DNA of 39,485 nucleotides from Phaeodactylibacter sp. (GTDB lineage Bacteria > Bacteroidota > Bacteroidia > Chitinophagales > Saprospiraceae). Below the pieces are notes generated by a model. It had not been told where the DNA came from, did not search any database, and worked only from the letters and a program-made list of their open reading frames with translations. This document shows positions 24,931-33,518 of the stretch, piece after piece (position 1 is the stretch's first letter; each line of letters begins with the position of its first letter). The DNA lies in NCBI RefSeq assembly GCF_022763345.1, contig NZ_JALEGS010000112.1, positions 1 to 39,485 of the forward strand, in the 5' to 3' direction. The position numbers were made by a program, and so were the translations under genes.

Positions 24931-25929
24931 ATGACAAATACCAACGGGATACCACTCATTAAGATTGGCGTTTTTTACGATGGAAATTACTTCTACCATG
25001 TCAGTAATTTCTACAATTATGTGCACGAACGGAAGACCCGCATTAGCATTAAGGGGCTGCACGAATTCATTCGCCATAAAGTTGCAGAACTCGAAGGAGA
25101 TGGCACCAACGTTAACCACTGCCAAATTGTCGACGCGCACTATTTCAGAGGCCGGCTGAGCGCTTCTGAGGTGAGCCATAAAGGTAAGCAGCTGTACTAC
25201 GAGCGCGTCTTTGACGACATCCTGATGTCTGAAGGCGTAACGACTCACTACCTGCCACTGCGCAACAACAACTATGGGCGGAAAGCCGAAAAAGGCATAG
25301 ATGTTCTGCTGGCGCTCGAGGCTTTCGAACAGGTTTTCTACAAGCAATTCGATGTCCTGGTGCTTATTGCATCAGACAGCGACTACGTGCCCCTCATCCG
25401 CAAGGTCAATTCCCGGGGCACAAGAGTAATGGTGCTTTCCTGGGATTTTGAGTACACCGATGATTATGGCAATCAGCGGTCTACCCGAACTTCACAGGAT
25501 CTACTGGAAGAGGTGACCTATCCATTGGCGATGCATGAAATTATCGACAACCGGGTTACCCGGGACTCTCATATTGTTAACAATCTTTTTGTCCCCAAAA
25601 CGGACCACTACACCAAAAAAGATTACCGGGAAAACAATAGTAGCTATCAGGACCGGTTTGAAAAAGGAGAAGAAGAAGAAAACACGGCAGAAGTAGTGAT
25701 CACGCAGGATGGAGCCTACCACTCCAGTACCATCCTATCCCTTAAAGAAGGGTTTGGCTTCATTGCTTACCCCCCAAATAATCTGTTTTTCCACCATTCT
25801 GAGGTGCAAAACTGTGATTTCAACGACCTGCTGGTCAACGATCGGGTGGAATTCCGCCTGGGCAAGAACCAGGAGACCGGTCAGGATATCGCTATCGATG
25901 TGTACCTGCAGGAAGATGATGAAGAATAA
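24931..25929 (+). CDS. NYN-domain ribonuclease fused to a cold-shock-like domain
   Basis: The protein has 332 residues. The N-terminal NYN/LabA (DUF88) domain belongs to the PIN-like nucleases. FYDGNYFYHV (Asp17), KGIDVLLALEAF (Asp124) and IASDSDYVPLIRKV (Asp149, Asp151) supply the acidic metal-binding set. A charged linker with EKGEEEENTAEVV follows. The C-terminal 65 residues resemble a cold-shock OB fold: GFGFI (274-278) as the first RNA-binding motif and NLFFHHS (284-290) as the second. I infer an RNA-processing or RNA-decay enzyme whose CSD binds single-stranded RNA. It is monocistronic, with its own -7 box and a following hairpin. Confidence 0.85.
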   Translation: MTNTNGIPLIKIGVFYDGNYFYHVSNFYNYVHERKTRISIKGLHEFIRHKVAELEGDGTNVNHCQIVDAHYFRGRLSASEVSHKGKQLYYERVFDDILMSEGVTTHYLPLRNNNYGRKAEKGIDVLLALEAFEQVFYKQFDVLVLIASDSDYVPLIRKVNSRGTRVMVLSWDFEYTDDYGNQRSTRTSQDLLEEVTYPLAMHEIIDNRVTRDSHIVNNLFVPKTDHYTKKDYRENNSSYQDRFEKGEEEENTAEVVITQDGAYHSSTILSLKEGFGFIAYPPNNLFFHHSEVQNCDFNDLLVNDRVEFRLGKNQETGQDIAIDVYLQEDDEE

Positions 25930-25939
25930 ATTGCTTTCC

Positions 25940-25977
25940 AACCGGGCGTAGTCTAACCGATCCTACTACGCCCGGTT
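25940..25977. terminator. Hairpin after the NYN gene
   Basis: Perfect 13-bp arms (AACCGGGCGTAGT at 25940-25952, complement at 25965-25977) with a 12-nt loop. It is followed by TC-rich sequence without a proper T run, so termination may be incomplete and the hydrolase gene may be read through. Confidence 0.6.
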
Positions 25978-26000
25978 CTCCTTCCCAAACCTATTTCCAC

Positions 26001-26870
26001 ATGCTCCAGTTGAGAGATTGGTACGAATCCGGACAGTACTTTCAATTTGATGATTACCGGATATTTTACCAGGAAGCCAGCCCGGAAAAGCCCCGTACCC
26101 TGGTCCTGCTGCATGGGTTCCCCACCTCAAGCTGGGATTGGCGGGCGCTCTGGGAGGAACTGGCCCTGGAATACCACCTTGTAGCTCCTGACTTCCTGGG
26201 GTTTGGTTACTCAGACAAGCCTACAGATTATGACTACGAAATCTCAGAGCAGGCAGACCTGGTAGAATCACTGCTCGATTCCATAGGCGTCACTCGGTAT
26301 CACCTGCTTGCCCACGACTACGGAGACACCGTGGCTCAGGAGTTGCTTGCGCGGGAGTCCGAGAGCGATGCGCCTTTAAAAATACAATCCATCATTCTGC
26401 TCAACGGCGGGCTGTTTCCGGAAACTCATCAGCCCCGCCCCATTCAAAAGCTGCTGCTCAGCCCCATTGGAAAGTGGCTCTCGCCATTCTTATCCAGAAA
26501 TACCCTGAAGCGGAATTTTGACAAAATATTTGGCCCAAACACCCAGCCCTCCGCCCGGGAAATAGACGAGTGGTGGTCGCTCATACGCTACAATGGCGGG
26601 CAGCGGGTGTTTCACCTGCTCATCCGTTATATGGAAGAACGGGAGCAATACCGGGAACGCTGGGTAAAGCCCCTGTTTGAGCCTCCGGTGATGGTCCGGC
26701 TCATCGTTGGTGAAGCAGACCCCATCTCAGGCGGGCATATGGCCATGCGGTACAAAGAACTTGTCCGAAGCCCTGACATTCAATTGCTGCCCGGAGTGGG
26801 CCATTATCCACAAACCGAAATGCCCAAACTGGTCCTGGAACATTGCTGGACGTTTTGGGAAAACCTGTAA
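26001..26870 (+). CDS. MEST-like alpha/beta hydrolase
   Basis: The protein has 289 residues. LVLLHGFPTSSWDW carries the HGFP oxyanion motif, AHDYGDTVAQELL places an Asp nucleophile (D106), and GEADP (D240) and GVGHYPQTE (H268) complete a triad. An Asp nucleophile is typical of epoxide hydrolases and haloalkane dehalogenases. NGGLFPETHQPRPIQKLL and the phrases around it closely match what I remember of animal MEST/PEG1, a member of this superfamily with unsettled substrate. The substrate here is unknown. Confidence 0.85.
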   Translation: MLQLRDWYESGQYFQFDDYRIFYQEASPEKPRTLVLLHGFPTSSWDWRALWEELALEYHLVAPDFLGFGYSDKPTDYDYEISEQADLVESLLDSIGVTRYHLLAHDYGDTVAQELLARESESDAPLKIQSIILLNGGLFPETHQPRPIQKLLLSPIGKWLSPFLSRNTLKRNFDKIFGPNTQPSAREIDEWWSLIRYNGGQRVFHLLIRYMEEREQYRERWVKPLFEPPVMVRLIVGEADPISGGHMAMRYKELVRSPDIQLLPGVGHYPQTEMPKLVLEHCWTFWENL

Positions 26871-26901
26871 CGCTTTCTGTCCTCTGCGTTATATTAGTGC
26901 T

Positions 26902-27924
26902 ATGAGCGCATACCAAATCCTGCTAGTGACGATTCTTACAGCAAGTATTCTGACCGGTTGTCAGCCTGAAGCAGCCCCACCCATGGTAAGCTGTTATTAC
27001 TGGAAGTCGGCTTTTGAGCTCAGCCCCACGGAACGGGAATGGCTGGAGGCGCACAAGGTAGAACGCCTTTACGTTAAGTATCTTGATGTGGATGTCGAGA
27101 ACGGCCGTGCCGTGCCCAAAGCCCCCATCCGGTTTACAGACCCCACCTATAAGGACTTTGAAATCGTGCCCTGTGTGTTCATCACCAACCGGACCTTTCA
27201 GGCTGCAGTCAATCCGGAAGACCTTGCCGAACGGGTATGGAAATACCTGAAGGAGATCAATACTGCCAGCCACCTCTCCCCGACCGTTTATCAGCTAGAC
27301 TGTGACTGGAGCCCCTCCACTCAGGCGGCCTATTTCCGGTTTTTAGACCGGTTCCGGCAGCTTGCAGAAGGCCACACACTGACCGCCACTATCCGGTTGC
27401 ATCAGTTGCGGTATCCGGAGCGAACTGGTGTACCCCCGGTAGACCGGGGCGTGCTGATGTACTATAATATGGGAGATGTACAAAACGTTGGAGAACGCAA
27501 CAGCATTCTCAATACCCAAACTGCTGCTACTTACCTTACAACTAACATGCAATACGACCTGCCATTGGATTATGCCCTGCCGATGTTTTCCTGGGTCCTC
27601 GCTTACCGGCTTGGCGAGCTGCATGCCATTATCAATCAGGGCACCTGCCAGGAGCTGGATACACTGACAGCCGCAACTGCAATCGGCCCCAACCGGTACC
27701 GCATGCAGCAAAATGCCTATTTTGGGAATCATTACCTTAACCGGGGCGATCAGCTACGCTGCGAAGCGCCAACGGTAGCCGACCTTAAGACGGCCATCGA
27801 TCAACTAAAACAGATTGACAACCACTGTGAGCACCTTCTCTTTTACCACCTTAACGAAAACCTGTCCAATGCATTTCCGAAAAACCTCCCACAGCATTTG
27901 GCTGACCGCCTCGCTACTCCTTAG
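26902..27924 (+). CDS. Lipoprotein of unknown function, first of an overlapping pair
   Basis: The protein has 340 residues from the ATG at 26902. The signal peptide ends in LTGC (Cys20). Conserved-looking segments are MVSCYYWKSAFELSPTEREW, ERLYVKYLDVDVENG, VYQLDCDWSPSTQAAYFRFL and GVLMYYNMGDV. Their alternating strand-helix order suggests a TIM-barrel fold, perhaps glycosidase-like. DxD near the DCDWS segment could bind a ligand or metal. I recall similar unannotated lipoproteins in other Bacteroidota, but did not verify this. The last 56 nt overlap the next gene in another frame. Upstream codons of this frame overlap the hydrolase gene and are not part of it. Confidence 0.7.
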   Translation: MSAYQILLVTILTASILTGCQPEAAPPMVSCYYWKSAFELSPTEREWLEAHKVERLYVKYLDVDVENGRAVPKAPIRFTDPTYKDFEIVPCVFITNRTFQAAVNPEDLAERVWKYLKEINTASHLSPTVYQLDCDWSPSTQAAYFRFLDRFRQLAEGHTLTATIRLHQLRYPERTGVPPVDRGVLMYYNMGDVQNVGERNSILNTQTAATYLTTNMQYDLPLDYALPMFSWVLAYRLGELHAIINQGTCQELDTLTAATAIGPNRYRMQQNAYFGNHYLNRGDQLRCEAPTVADLKTAIDQLKQIDNHCEHLLFYHLNENLSNAFPKNLPQHLADRLATP

Positions 27925-30208
27925 TGTCGGCGTGCAATCCCTGAGCGCATGCGGTCCGTATGAGGATTCGTACCATTATTTCAACCTGTTCGTGCCGGAG
28001 TGGCTATTCAGTGATGAATACGAGCCTACTTTCTACACTGCAAATGATTATTACCATATCTGGGCAGAGGCAGACTATCCGGATGCGAATCTACAGAGCT
28101 GGCAGCAGTTTTTTGAGCAACCTTTGAAAGAAGAACCGCTCCGCAAAGTGCTGTACGACAGCTGGATTGAAGGGTTTGAAAATGTTAGCCGGGAAGTCTT
28201 GGTGAAATCACTGCTCTTTGAAGGCTCGCTGATCTCCATACCTAAACAGGAAGCCTCCAAACAATACCTGCTGCTCGCTCTGGAAATGGAAGCACTGGCC
28301 AACCGGCCCACCGACACCTGGGGGTATCAGGGGCAGGAAAGGCTAAGACCGGAAGCTGCGGCAGATTTGGTACAGCGCCTGAAGGAAGCCCTCGATCGGG
28401 AAAAATTCCCCTTCCTGAAAAACCGCTATGCCTTTCAATTGCTAAAGGCGTACCGTTATACCGGTCAGGCACAGGAAGCAATACAGTTTTACAAAAAGTA
28501 CTTTGCGCCGCTGAAACAAAAGGACCTGATCAGTTACTGGGCGATGGACCACTACGCGGGCTTATTGCTGCAGACCGGGGCAAACGGAGAAGGCTATTAC
28601 CACTTTCTGAAGGTCTTTGAGCAGGCTCCAAGCCGCCGGCACAGCGCTTACTATAGCTTCAACATTTCCACAGAGGAAGACTGGGCTGCCACCTACAAGC
28701 AATGCCAAACCCCTAAAGAGAAAGCGCTGATGCATTTCATCAGGGGGACCCGGCAGGAGGTGCTGGGACTGGAAGATATGCGGTCTATTTTTGGCCTGCT
28801 GGGCAATCATGAATGGCTGCGCATCGTGATGGCCAGAGAGATCAATAAGCTTGAAGGCAACAACCTGAGCTACTACGAGCAGCAGCCCATCGCACAGTTG
28901 ATGCAGCGGATAGAACAGGGGCAGAGCCTGCTTAAAAATGAGGAATACGAAGACTATGCCGGACAGTTGCTCCGATTTGCCACCACCGCTTACTACAATA
29001 ACCGGGATGACCACTTCTGGGCGCTTGCTAAAGGCTACCTTGAGTTGTTGCTCGGACGGCTACCCACTGCGCAGATCACTCTGGAGCAAGCCGGAGAACT
29101 GAATGGCCCACACCAACGGATTCAGGGTGAATTGCTGCTCGCCATTCAGCTGATGCAACAGGCAGAACCCTTGTCGGAAGCACAGGAAAACACCATTGCC
29201 CTTCAGCTGGTGGAGCTGTTTGCAGACCCTATGGCCAATTGGTCCACCCAGCAAAACAATCAGGAATTTATCCTGGAGCTGCTTGCTTATCGCAAAAGGC
29301 AGGCTGGTGAAAGCATAATGGCCCGCCTTCTCGCCCGGGAAGTGCTCAGTGCGACTCAAATGAACCCTACCGAATCCGGTGTCGACAGCCTTCTGGCTTT
29401 CATCAACAAGCCTGCACACAGCGAGCTGGAATTGCTAGCCCTTAAGCACTTCACTGGGAATGAGAGCACCTGGTCTGCTTTTGTACTGAACCCGAAAGCG
29501 GCACTGAGCACAGTGCGTTACGATGTTTTAGATATCAAAGGGCGATTGCTGATGCGCGACCCTGAAAAACTGGAGGCTGCCGTGGCTTTATTCGACAGCT
29601 TGCCGGCCACGTATGACTTCCCCCTGAAGGTAAACCCCTTCAATATGAGCATTAACGACTGTGTGCATTGTGCTTACTCCACTGCTGCCTCTTTTACCCG
29701 CAATAGTTTTGTGCGCAAGCTGGCGGAAATTTACCAGATCGCGCAGGAGACCAACAGCCCCACCGATTACTATCTGCTGGGCAATGCTTATTACAATATG
29801 ACCTATTTTGGCCCAGCTTTCGAGGTCATGAACTATTACCGTAGCGGCGTGTCCTACGATGGCTTCTATGACTGCCGGGTGGCCTTAAGCTTTTATGATA
29901 AGGCTATGAAGTATAGTAAAGAACCCGAAAGTGCCGCCCAGGCTTGCTTTATGGCAGCTAAAGCCCAGCAAAAGGTCTTTTATGTGAAATCGCTAGCAGA
30001 AATGGACCAAGTCAATTACTGGTACGATAAGTTCATCATGGACGATTGGTCGGGCTCCACGCTTACCTTTGAGCAGGTGATGGGAAAAATGCAGGCCCAG
30101 GGGTACATGTCTTATTTTAAGCGGCTCGATGACCAATACCGGCAAACCCGGTTTTTCCAGCGGGCAATCCGGGAGTGCAACTACCTGAACTACTATGTGA
30201 GCCAATAA
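27869..30208 (+). CDS. Large TPR-like lipoprotein, second of an overlapping pair
   Basis: The protein has 779 residues from the ATG at 27869; an in-frame TTG at 27815 is less likely. The signal peptide ends in LSAC (Cys28), followed by GPYEDSYHYFNLFVPEW. The rest is almost all helical and contains repeated units rich in Tyr, Leu and Ala (FQLLKAYRYTGQAQEAIQFY, YYNNRDDHFWALAKGYLELL), which look like TPR or Sel1-type repeats. Near the end there is a Cys pair in NDCVHCAYS. The start lies within the preceding gene (56-nt overlap), so translation is probably coupled. Membrane anchoring fits a scaffold or binding role. The family is unknown to me. Confidence 0.72.
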   Translation: MHFRKTSHSIWLTASLLLSVGVQSLSACGPYEDSYHYFNLFVPEWLFSDEYEPTFYTANDYYHIWAEADYPDANLQSWQQFFEQPLKEEPLRKVLYDSWIEGFENVSREVLVKSLLFEGSLISIPKQEASKQYLLLALEMEALANRPTDTWGYQGQERLRPEAAADLVQRLKEALDREKFPFLKNRYAFQLLKAYRYTGQAQEAIQFYKKYFAPLKQKDLISYWAMDHYAGLLLQTGANGEGYYHFLKVFEQAPSRRHSAYYSFNISTEEDWAATYKQCQTPKEKALMHFIRGTRQEVLGLEDMRSIFGLLGNHEWLRIVMAREINKLEGNNLSYYEQQPIAQLMQRIEQGQSLLKNEEYEDYAGQLLRFATTAYYNNRDDHFWALAKGYLELLLGRLPTAQITLEQAGELNGPHQRIQGELLLAIQLMQQAEPLSEAQENTIALQLVELFADPMANWSTQQNNQEFILELLAYRKRQAGESIMARLLAREVLSATQMNPTESGVDSLLAFINKPAHSELELLALKHFTGNESTWSAFVLNPKAALSTVRYDVLDIKGRLLMRDPEKLEAAVALFDSLPATYDFPLKVNPFNMSINDCVHCAYSTAASFTRNSFVRKLAEIYQIAQETNSPTDYYLLGNAYYNMTYFGPAFEVMNYYRSGVSYDGFYDCRVALSFYDKAMKYSKEPESAAQACFMAAKAQQKVFYVKSLAEMDQVNYWYDKFIMDDWSGSTLTFEQVMGKMQAQGYMSYFKRLDDQYRQTRFFQRAIRECNYLNYYVSQ

Positions 30209-30211
30209 AAA

Positions 30212-30248
30212 AGCGCTGCCGCCAAGCTATAGTACTGGCGGCAGCGCT
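30212..30248. terminator. Bidirectional terminator between convergent genes
   Basis: Perfect 13-bp GC-rich arms (AGCGCTGCCGCCA at 30212-30224, complement at 30236-30248) flanked by A and T tracts. It serves the TPR-like lipoprotein gene and the CsbD gene. Confidence 0.85.
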
Positions 30249-30275
30249 CTGCTTTTTACTCGAGGCATAGAATGC

Positions 30276-30467
30276 TTAGAGGTTATCGATGATGCGCTTC
30301 ACCTCGTCTTTGCTCTCACCGATTCTTTTCTGAATGCGGCCAATGAGCTCTTCTTCCTTGCCTTGCTGATAGGCTAGGTCATCATCTGTAAGCTCACCGT
30401 ATTGGGCCTTAAGTTTCCCTTTTAGCTCATTCCAGTTGCCTCGGATTTTATCATTTGTGGATCCCAT
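30276..30467 (-). CDS. CsbD-family stress protein
   Basis: The protein has 63 residues. GNWNELKGKLKAQYGELTDD and a C-terminal helix (RIQKRIGESKDEVKRII) are typical of CsbD, a small, widespread stress-induced protein of unknown mechanism. It is 25 bp downstream of the coiled-coil lipoprotein gene, and the three minus-strand genes 31689-30276 look like one operon. A terminator follows. Confidence 0.92.
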   Translation of the reverse strand: MGSTNDKIRGNWNELKGKLKAQYGELTDDDLAYQQGKEEELIGRIQKRIGESKDEVKRIIDNL

Positions 30468-30492
30468 ATCATTTGGTTTTGGTTAAAAAATA

Positions 30493-30912
30493 TTAGTCGT
30501 TATCTGATAATTCACGGTCAATCTCTTCTAAAGTAGAGTTGACGTTTGTCTTGAAATCATTCCATCCATCTTTGGCGACGTTGCCAAGGTTCTGGAACTT
30601 TTGGTCTAAATCGTTGCTCCATGCTTTGAGTTCGTCAATCTCTTCCTGCATTTCTGCTCTTGCATCTGCTGACGCGTTTTCGAGATTGGCTTCCAATTCT
30701 TCAATTTCTTCGTTGACTTCTTCACGGGCACGGTCAATTTCAGCTCTCATTTCTTCCTTATCCGACCGGAAATTGTCCGCGAAGTCGTTGGCGGCATTTT
30801 CTACCGAGTCTTCAGCATCGTCCATGGTATCATTGCTTTCGCTACCACAGGCGAATAGTCCAAAACTCAGTAACAAGACGAAGAAAATTTTTGAAATTGC
30901 AATAGATTTCAT
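30493..30912 (-). CDS. Small coiled-coil lipoprotein
   Basis: The protein has 139 residues. The signal peptide ends in LFAC (Cys22), followed by an acidic stretch (GSESNDTMDDAEDSVENAAN). The rest is a continuous acidic coiled coil (EEVNEEIEELEANLENASAD and so on). It sits between an outer-membrane barrel gene and csbD. Such lipoproteins may act in envelope stress responses. This is inference from neighbours only. Confidence 0.8.
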   Translation of the reverse strand: MKSIAISKIFFVLLLSFGLFACGSESNDTMDDAEDSVENAANDFADNFRSDKEEMRAEIDRAREEVNEEIEELEANLENASADARAEMQEEIDELKAWSNDLDQKFQNLGNVAKDGWNDFKTNVNSTLEEIDRELSDND

Positions 30913-30945
30913 AATAATTGGATTTTAATTGTTTTCAATTGAGGA

Positions 30946-31689
30946 TTAATAAAACCGGCTGTCCGGATCAGATCCATCATCGGGTTCAAGAGTTGGCTCT
31001 GTGCCATTCACACGCTGTAATCGGGTGAAGTATACTTGGAACCCAATGGAAAAGTCAAGCTGGTTCGTGTATGTTGTTGTTTCATTGCGGGTACCCTGAT
31101 ACTCAAAGCTGGCATTACTGCGTGCCCAATTGTATTTGACAATGGCTTCAATGCCGATCCCATCAGAACTAAATATCGTAAATCCCGGACCAAAGCTGGC
31201 TGCAAGCACATCTGTACTTGTTGTCTGAGGGTCATCCCCTACACGTATGCGGTCCTGCGAACTTCCAAAGCCAAAATTAGCCTGCAGGAAGAAAGCTTTG
31301 TCTTCAGCAATGGGAAAATAAACCCTGCCAAATGGCCCGAAAAGCAAATCGCTGTCGTACTCAGTCTCATAATCCGTTTGCGGGTCGGAGAGATCAACAG
31401 GCTCTCTCAGGCGATTGAGCGTGTAGTCCATACCGATACCCAACGCAAAGTTGTTGGTAACGAAGTATCCGATACGAGGCGAAATGTTGAATTGAGTGCT
31501 CCGAGTGCCTTCATTATCTACAGAAGCTCCATTTGCCTCAATTTTGACATTAGAGTCTGCTGTAGAGAAGCCAAGCGTACCTCCCATCATAAAGTTTCCC
31601 TGAGAAGTAACATCCTGAGCATTCAGGGTATTTAATGCCAGGCATAACAATACTACCCAGCTTCCGACACAAAAGTATCTGCTGTTCAT
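30946..31689 (-). CDS. Outer-membrane beta-barrel protein
   Basis: The protein has 247 residues from the ATG at 31689; a TTG further upstream would place a charged stretch before the signal peptide. The signal peptide is MNSRYFCVGSWVVLLCLALN. Eight amphipathic strands follow (for example GNFMMGGTLGFSTADSNV, ISPRIGYFVTNNFALGIGMD, LDFSIGFQVYFTRL). It ends in an acidic tail (EPDDGSDPDSRFY). It heads the likely operon with the coiled-coil lipoprotein and CsbD. The exact function is not clear. Confidence 0.8.
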   Translation of the reverse strand: MNSRYFCVGSWVVLLCLALNTLNAQDVTSQGNFMMGGTLGFSTADSNVKIEANGASVDNEGTRSTQFNISPRIGYFVTNNFALGIGMDYTLNRLREPVDLSDPQTDYETEYDSDLLFGPFGRVYFPIAEDKAFFLQANFGFGSSQDRIRVGDDPQTTSTDVLAASFGPGFTIFSSDGIGIEAIVKYNWARSNASFEYQGTRNETTTYTNQLDFSIGFQVYFTRLQRVNGTEPTLEPDDGSDPDSRFY

Positions 31690-31787
31690 GGTGCTGCTTT
31701 TGTTTTTCTGAAGGGAACGTATGCTTTTGTTTCCCGTGACTGATTTCAATTAAGGAACGAGCAGGCTATTCTGATGTTCGTTTTGTG

Positions 31788-33380
31788 TCAAAAAGTAATT
31801 GCTTTTTGTATCAAATCAGCAGCCTTCTCGGCAATCATCATAGCCGGAGCGTTCGTATTGCCCCGTACGATAACCGGCATAATGCTGGCATCCACTACCC
31901 TCAGGTTTTGAACACCTCGGACGGACAGATGCTCATCCACTACCGCCAATTCATCCTGCCCCATTTTGCATGTCCCTACCGGATGGTAAAGGGATTGAGC
32001 CCATTCACGGAGATAGTCGATCACCGCAGGCTCCGTCTCCACCTCAGGCGGTGGCATAAAACGAGACTTCAGGTAAGGTGCCAGGGCAGGTTGCGCCATA
32101 ATGCGCTCCGTGATACGGTAGCCTCTGATCAGGGTTTGAATGTCGCGCTCATCTGACAGGTAGTTGGGGTCAATAAGCGGCCGGTGTTCCGGATCAGCCG
32201 TTTTGAGCTGCACCCTGCCGCGGCTGTAGGGGTAAATCAGCGTCATCCCCAACCCCAGTCCATTGCCGGTTTTCGGGTTGTCAAAACCGTGCCTCAGAAA
32301 ATAGCCGGGGGAGAAGTGCCACTGCAAATCAGGTGCTTCCAGTTCGGGCTGACTCCTAAAAAAACCTCCGCATTCCGCTACGTTTGAGGAAAGCATCCCC
32401 CTCTTCCAAAGAAAGTATTGTAGCAGGTGCCTGACGGACCAGGGGAAACGTTCTGTGCTTTCTAAAGTATCTCTGAGCTGAGTGTGATAAACACAGCCTG
32501 CCAGCAAATGATCCTGCAGGTTTTGGCCCACCCCCGGCAAATGATGCACCACTTCTATTCCCTGTTTCTTTAATTCCTCCCCGGGGCCAACGCCTGAAAG
32601 CATTAACAGCTGAGGACTGTTAAAGCTGCCTGCACAAATAATGACCTCCCGTTTTGCGTAAATTTTTACGAGTTGATTGTTTTCTTCGTATTCCAGCCCA
32701 ACCGCCTTGCGTCCTTCCCAAAGAATCCGGTGTGCCGTTGCATTAGTTGTTAATAATAAGTTGCTGCGGTGACGTACTGGCTCCAGAAATGCGTTTGCGG
32801 CACTGCACCGTTGTCCGGCTCTCTGTGTCACCTGATAGAAACCAAAACCTTCCTGCGCAGCCCCATTAAAATCCGGATTCAGGGGATAGCCTGCTTCGGC
32901 TGCAGCATCCAACATCAACTTGCTTAACCGGTGATGATGACGCCCCCGGCTAACCGTCAGTTCCCCGGAAGTACCGTGGTAGGCATCATCAAACTCCAGG
33001 TTCTGCTCAAACCGCTTAAAGTAAGGAAGGACCTCCTCGTAACTCCAGCCTCTATTGCCCAATGCCGCCCACTGATCGTAATCTGCCCGGTGCCCACGGA
33101 TGTAAATCATGGCATTGATGCTGCTGCTGCCCCCCAGCACCTTGCCCCTTGGCTGGTACATCCGCCGGTTGTTCATATGCGCCTGAGGAACGGAATCATC
33201 ACTCCAGTCAAAGGCACTCCGGAAAAGCTTGCTGAAGGCCAGTGGAATATGGATGGATTGATCGCTATCCTCACCACCGGCTTCCAGCAGGAGGACACGT
33301 TGGTTAGATTGGGCAGACAGGCGGTTAGCCAGCAGGCATCCTGAGGAGCCCGCTCCTACAATGATGTAGTCGAAAGTCAT
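31788..33380 (-). CDS. GMC-family FAD-dependent oxidoreductase
   Basis: The protein has 530 residues. The dinucleotide-binding motif is IIVGAGSSGCLLANRLS (G9-x-G-x-x-G14), followed by the glucose-methanol-choline signature GKVLGGSSSINAMIYIRG. LYHPVGTCKMG (His466) and VRGNTNAPAMMIAEKA (Asn510) supply the usual active-site His/Asn pair. Closest in style are choline or alcohol dehydrogenases. The alcohol substrate is not known. A palindrome lies 41 bp upstream of the start. Confidence 0.93.
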   Translation of the reverse strand: MTFDYIIVGAGSSGCLLANRLSAQSNQRVLLLEAGGEDSDQSIHIPLAFSKLFRSAFDWSDDSVPQAHMNNRRMYQPRGKVLGGSSSINAMIYIRGHRADYDQWAALGNRGWSYEEVLPYFKRFEQNLEFDDAYHGTSGELTVSRGRHHHRLSKLMLDAAAEAGYPLNPDFNGAAQEGFGFYQVTQRAGQRCSAANAFLEPVRHRSNLLLTTNATAHRILWEGRKAVGLEYEENNQLVKIYAKREVIICAGSFNSPQLLMLSGVGPGEELKKQGIEVVHHLPGVGQNLQDHLLAGCVYHTQLRDTLESTERFPWSVRHLLQYFLWKRGMLSSNVAECGGFFRSQPELEAPDLQWHFSPGYFLRHGFDNPKTGNGLGLGMTLIYPYSRGRVQLKTADPEHRPLIDPNYLSDERDIQTLIRGYRITERIMAQPALAPYLKSRFMPPPEVETEPAVIDYLREWAQSLYHPVGTCKMGQDELAVVDEHLSVRGVQNLRVVDASIMPVIVRGNTNAPAMMIAEKAADLIQKAITF

Positions 33381-33420
33381 GGCGGTGCAATTTGGTTAAG
33401 GCTTTGGCGGGATTAAATTA

Positions 33421-33432
33421 GCGAAATTTCGC
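33421..33432. promoter_or_regulatory. 12-nt palindrome upstream of the GMC gene
   Basis: GCGAAATTTCGC is a perfect palindrome located 41 bp before the GMC start codon. It could be an operator for a dimeric regulator; no regulator gene is adjacent. Confidence 0.35.
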
Positions 33433-33518
33433 AACACATGCTCACTATCCGCCAAAAATGCCTCAACTCAATTGCTCCCGACTGCACTCAGCCTGTAGGC
33501 GCTGCCGCTTCATAGGAC

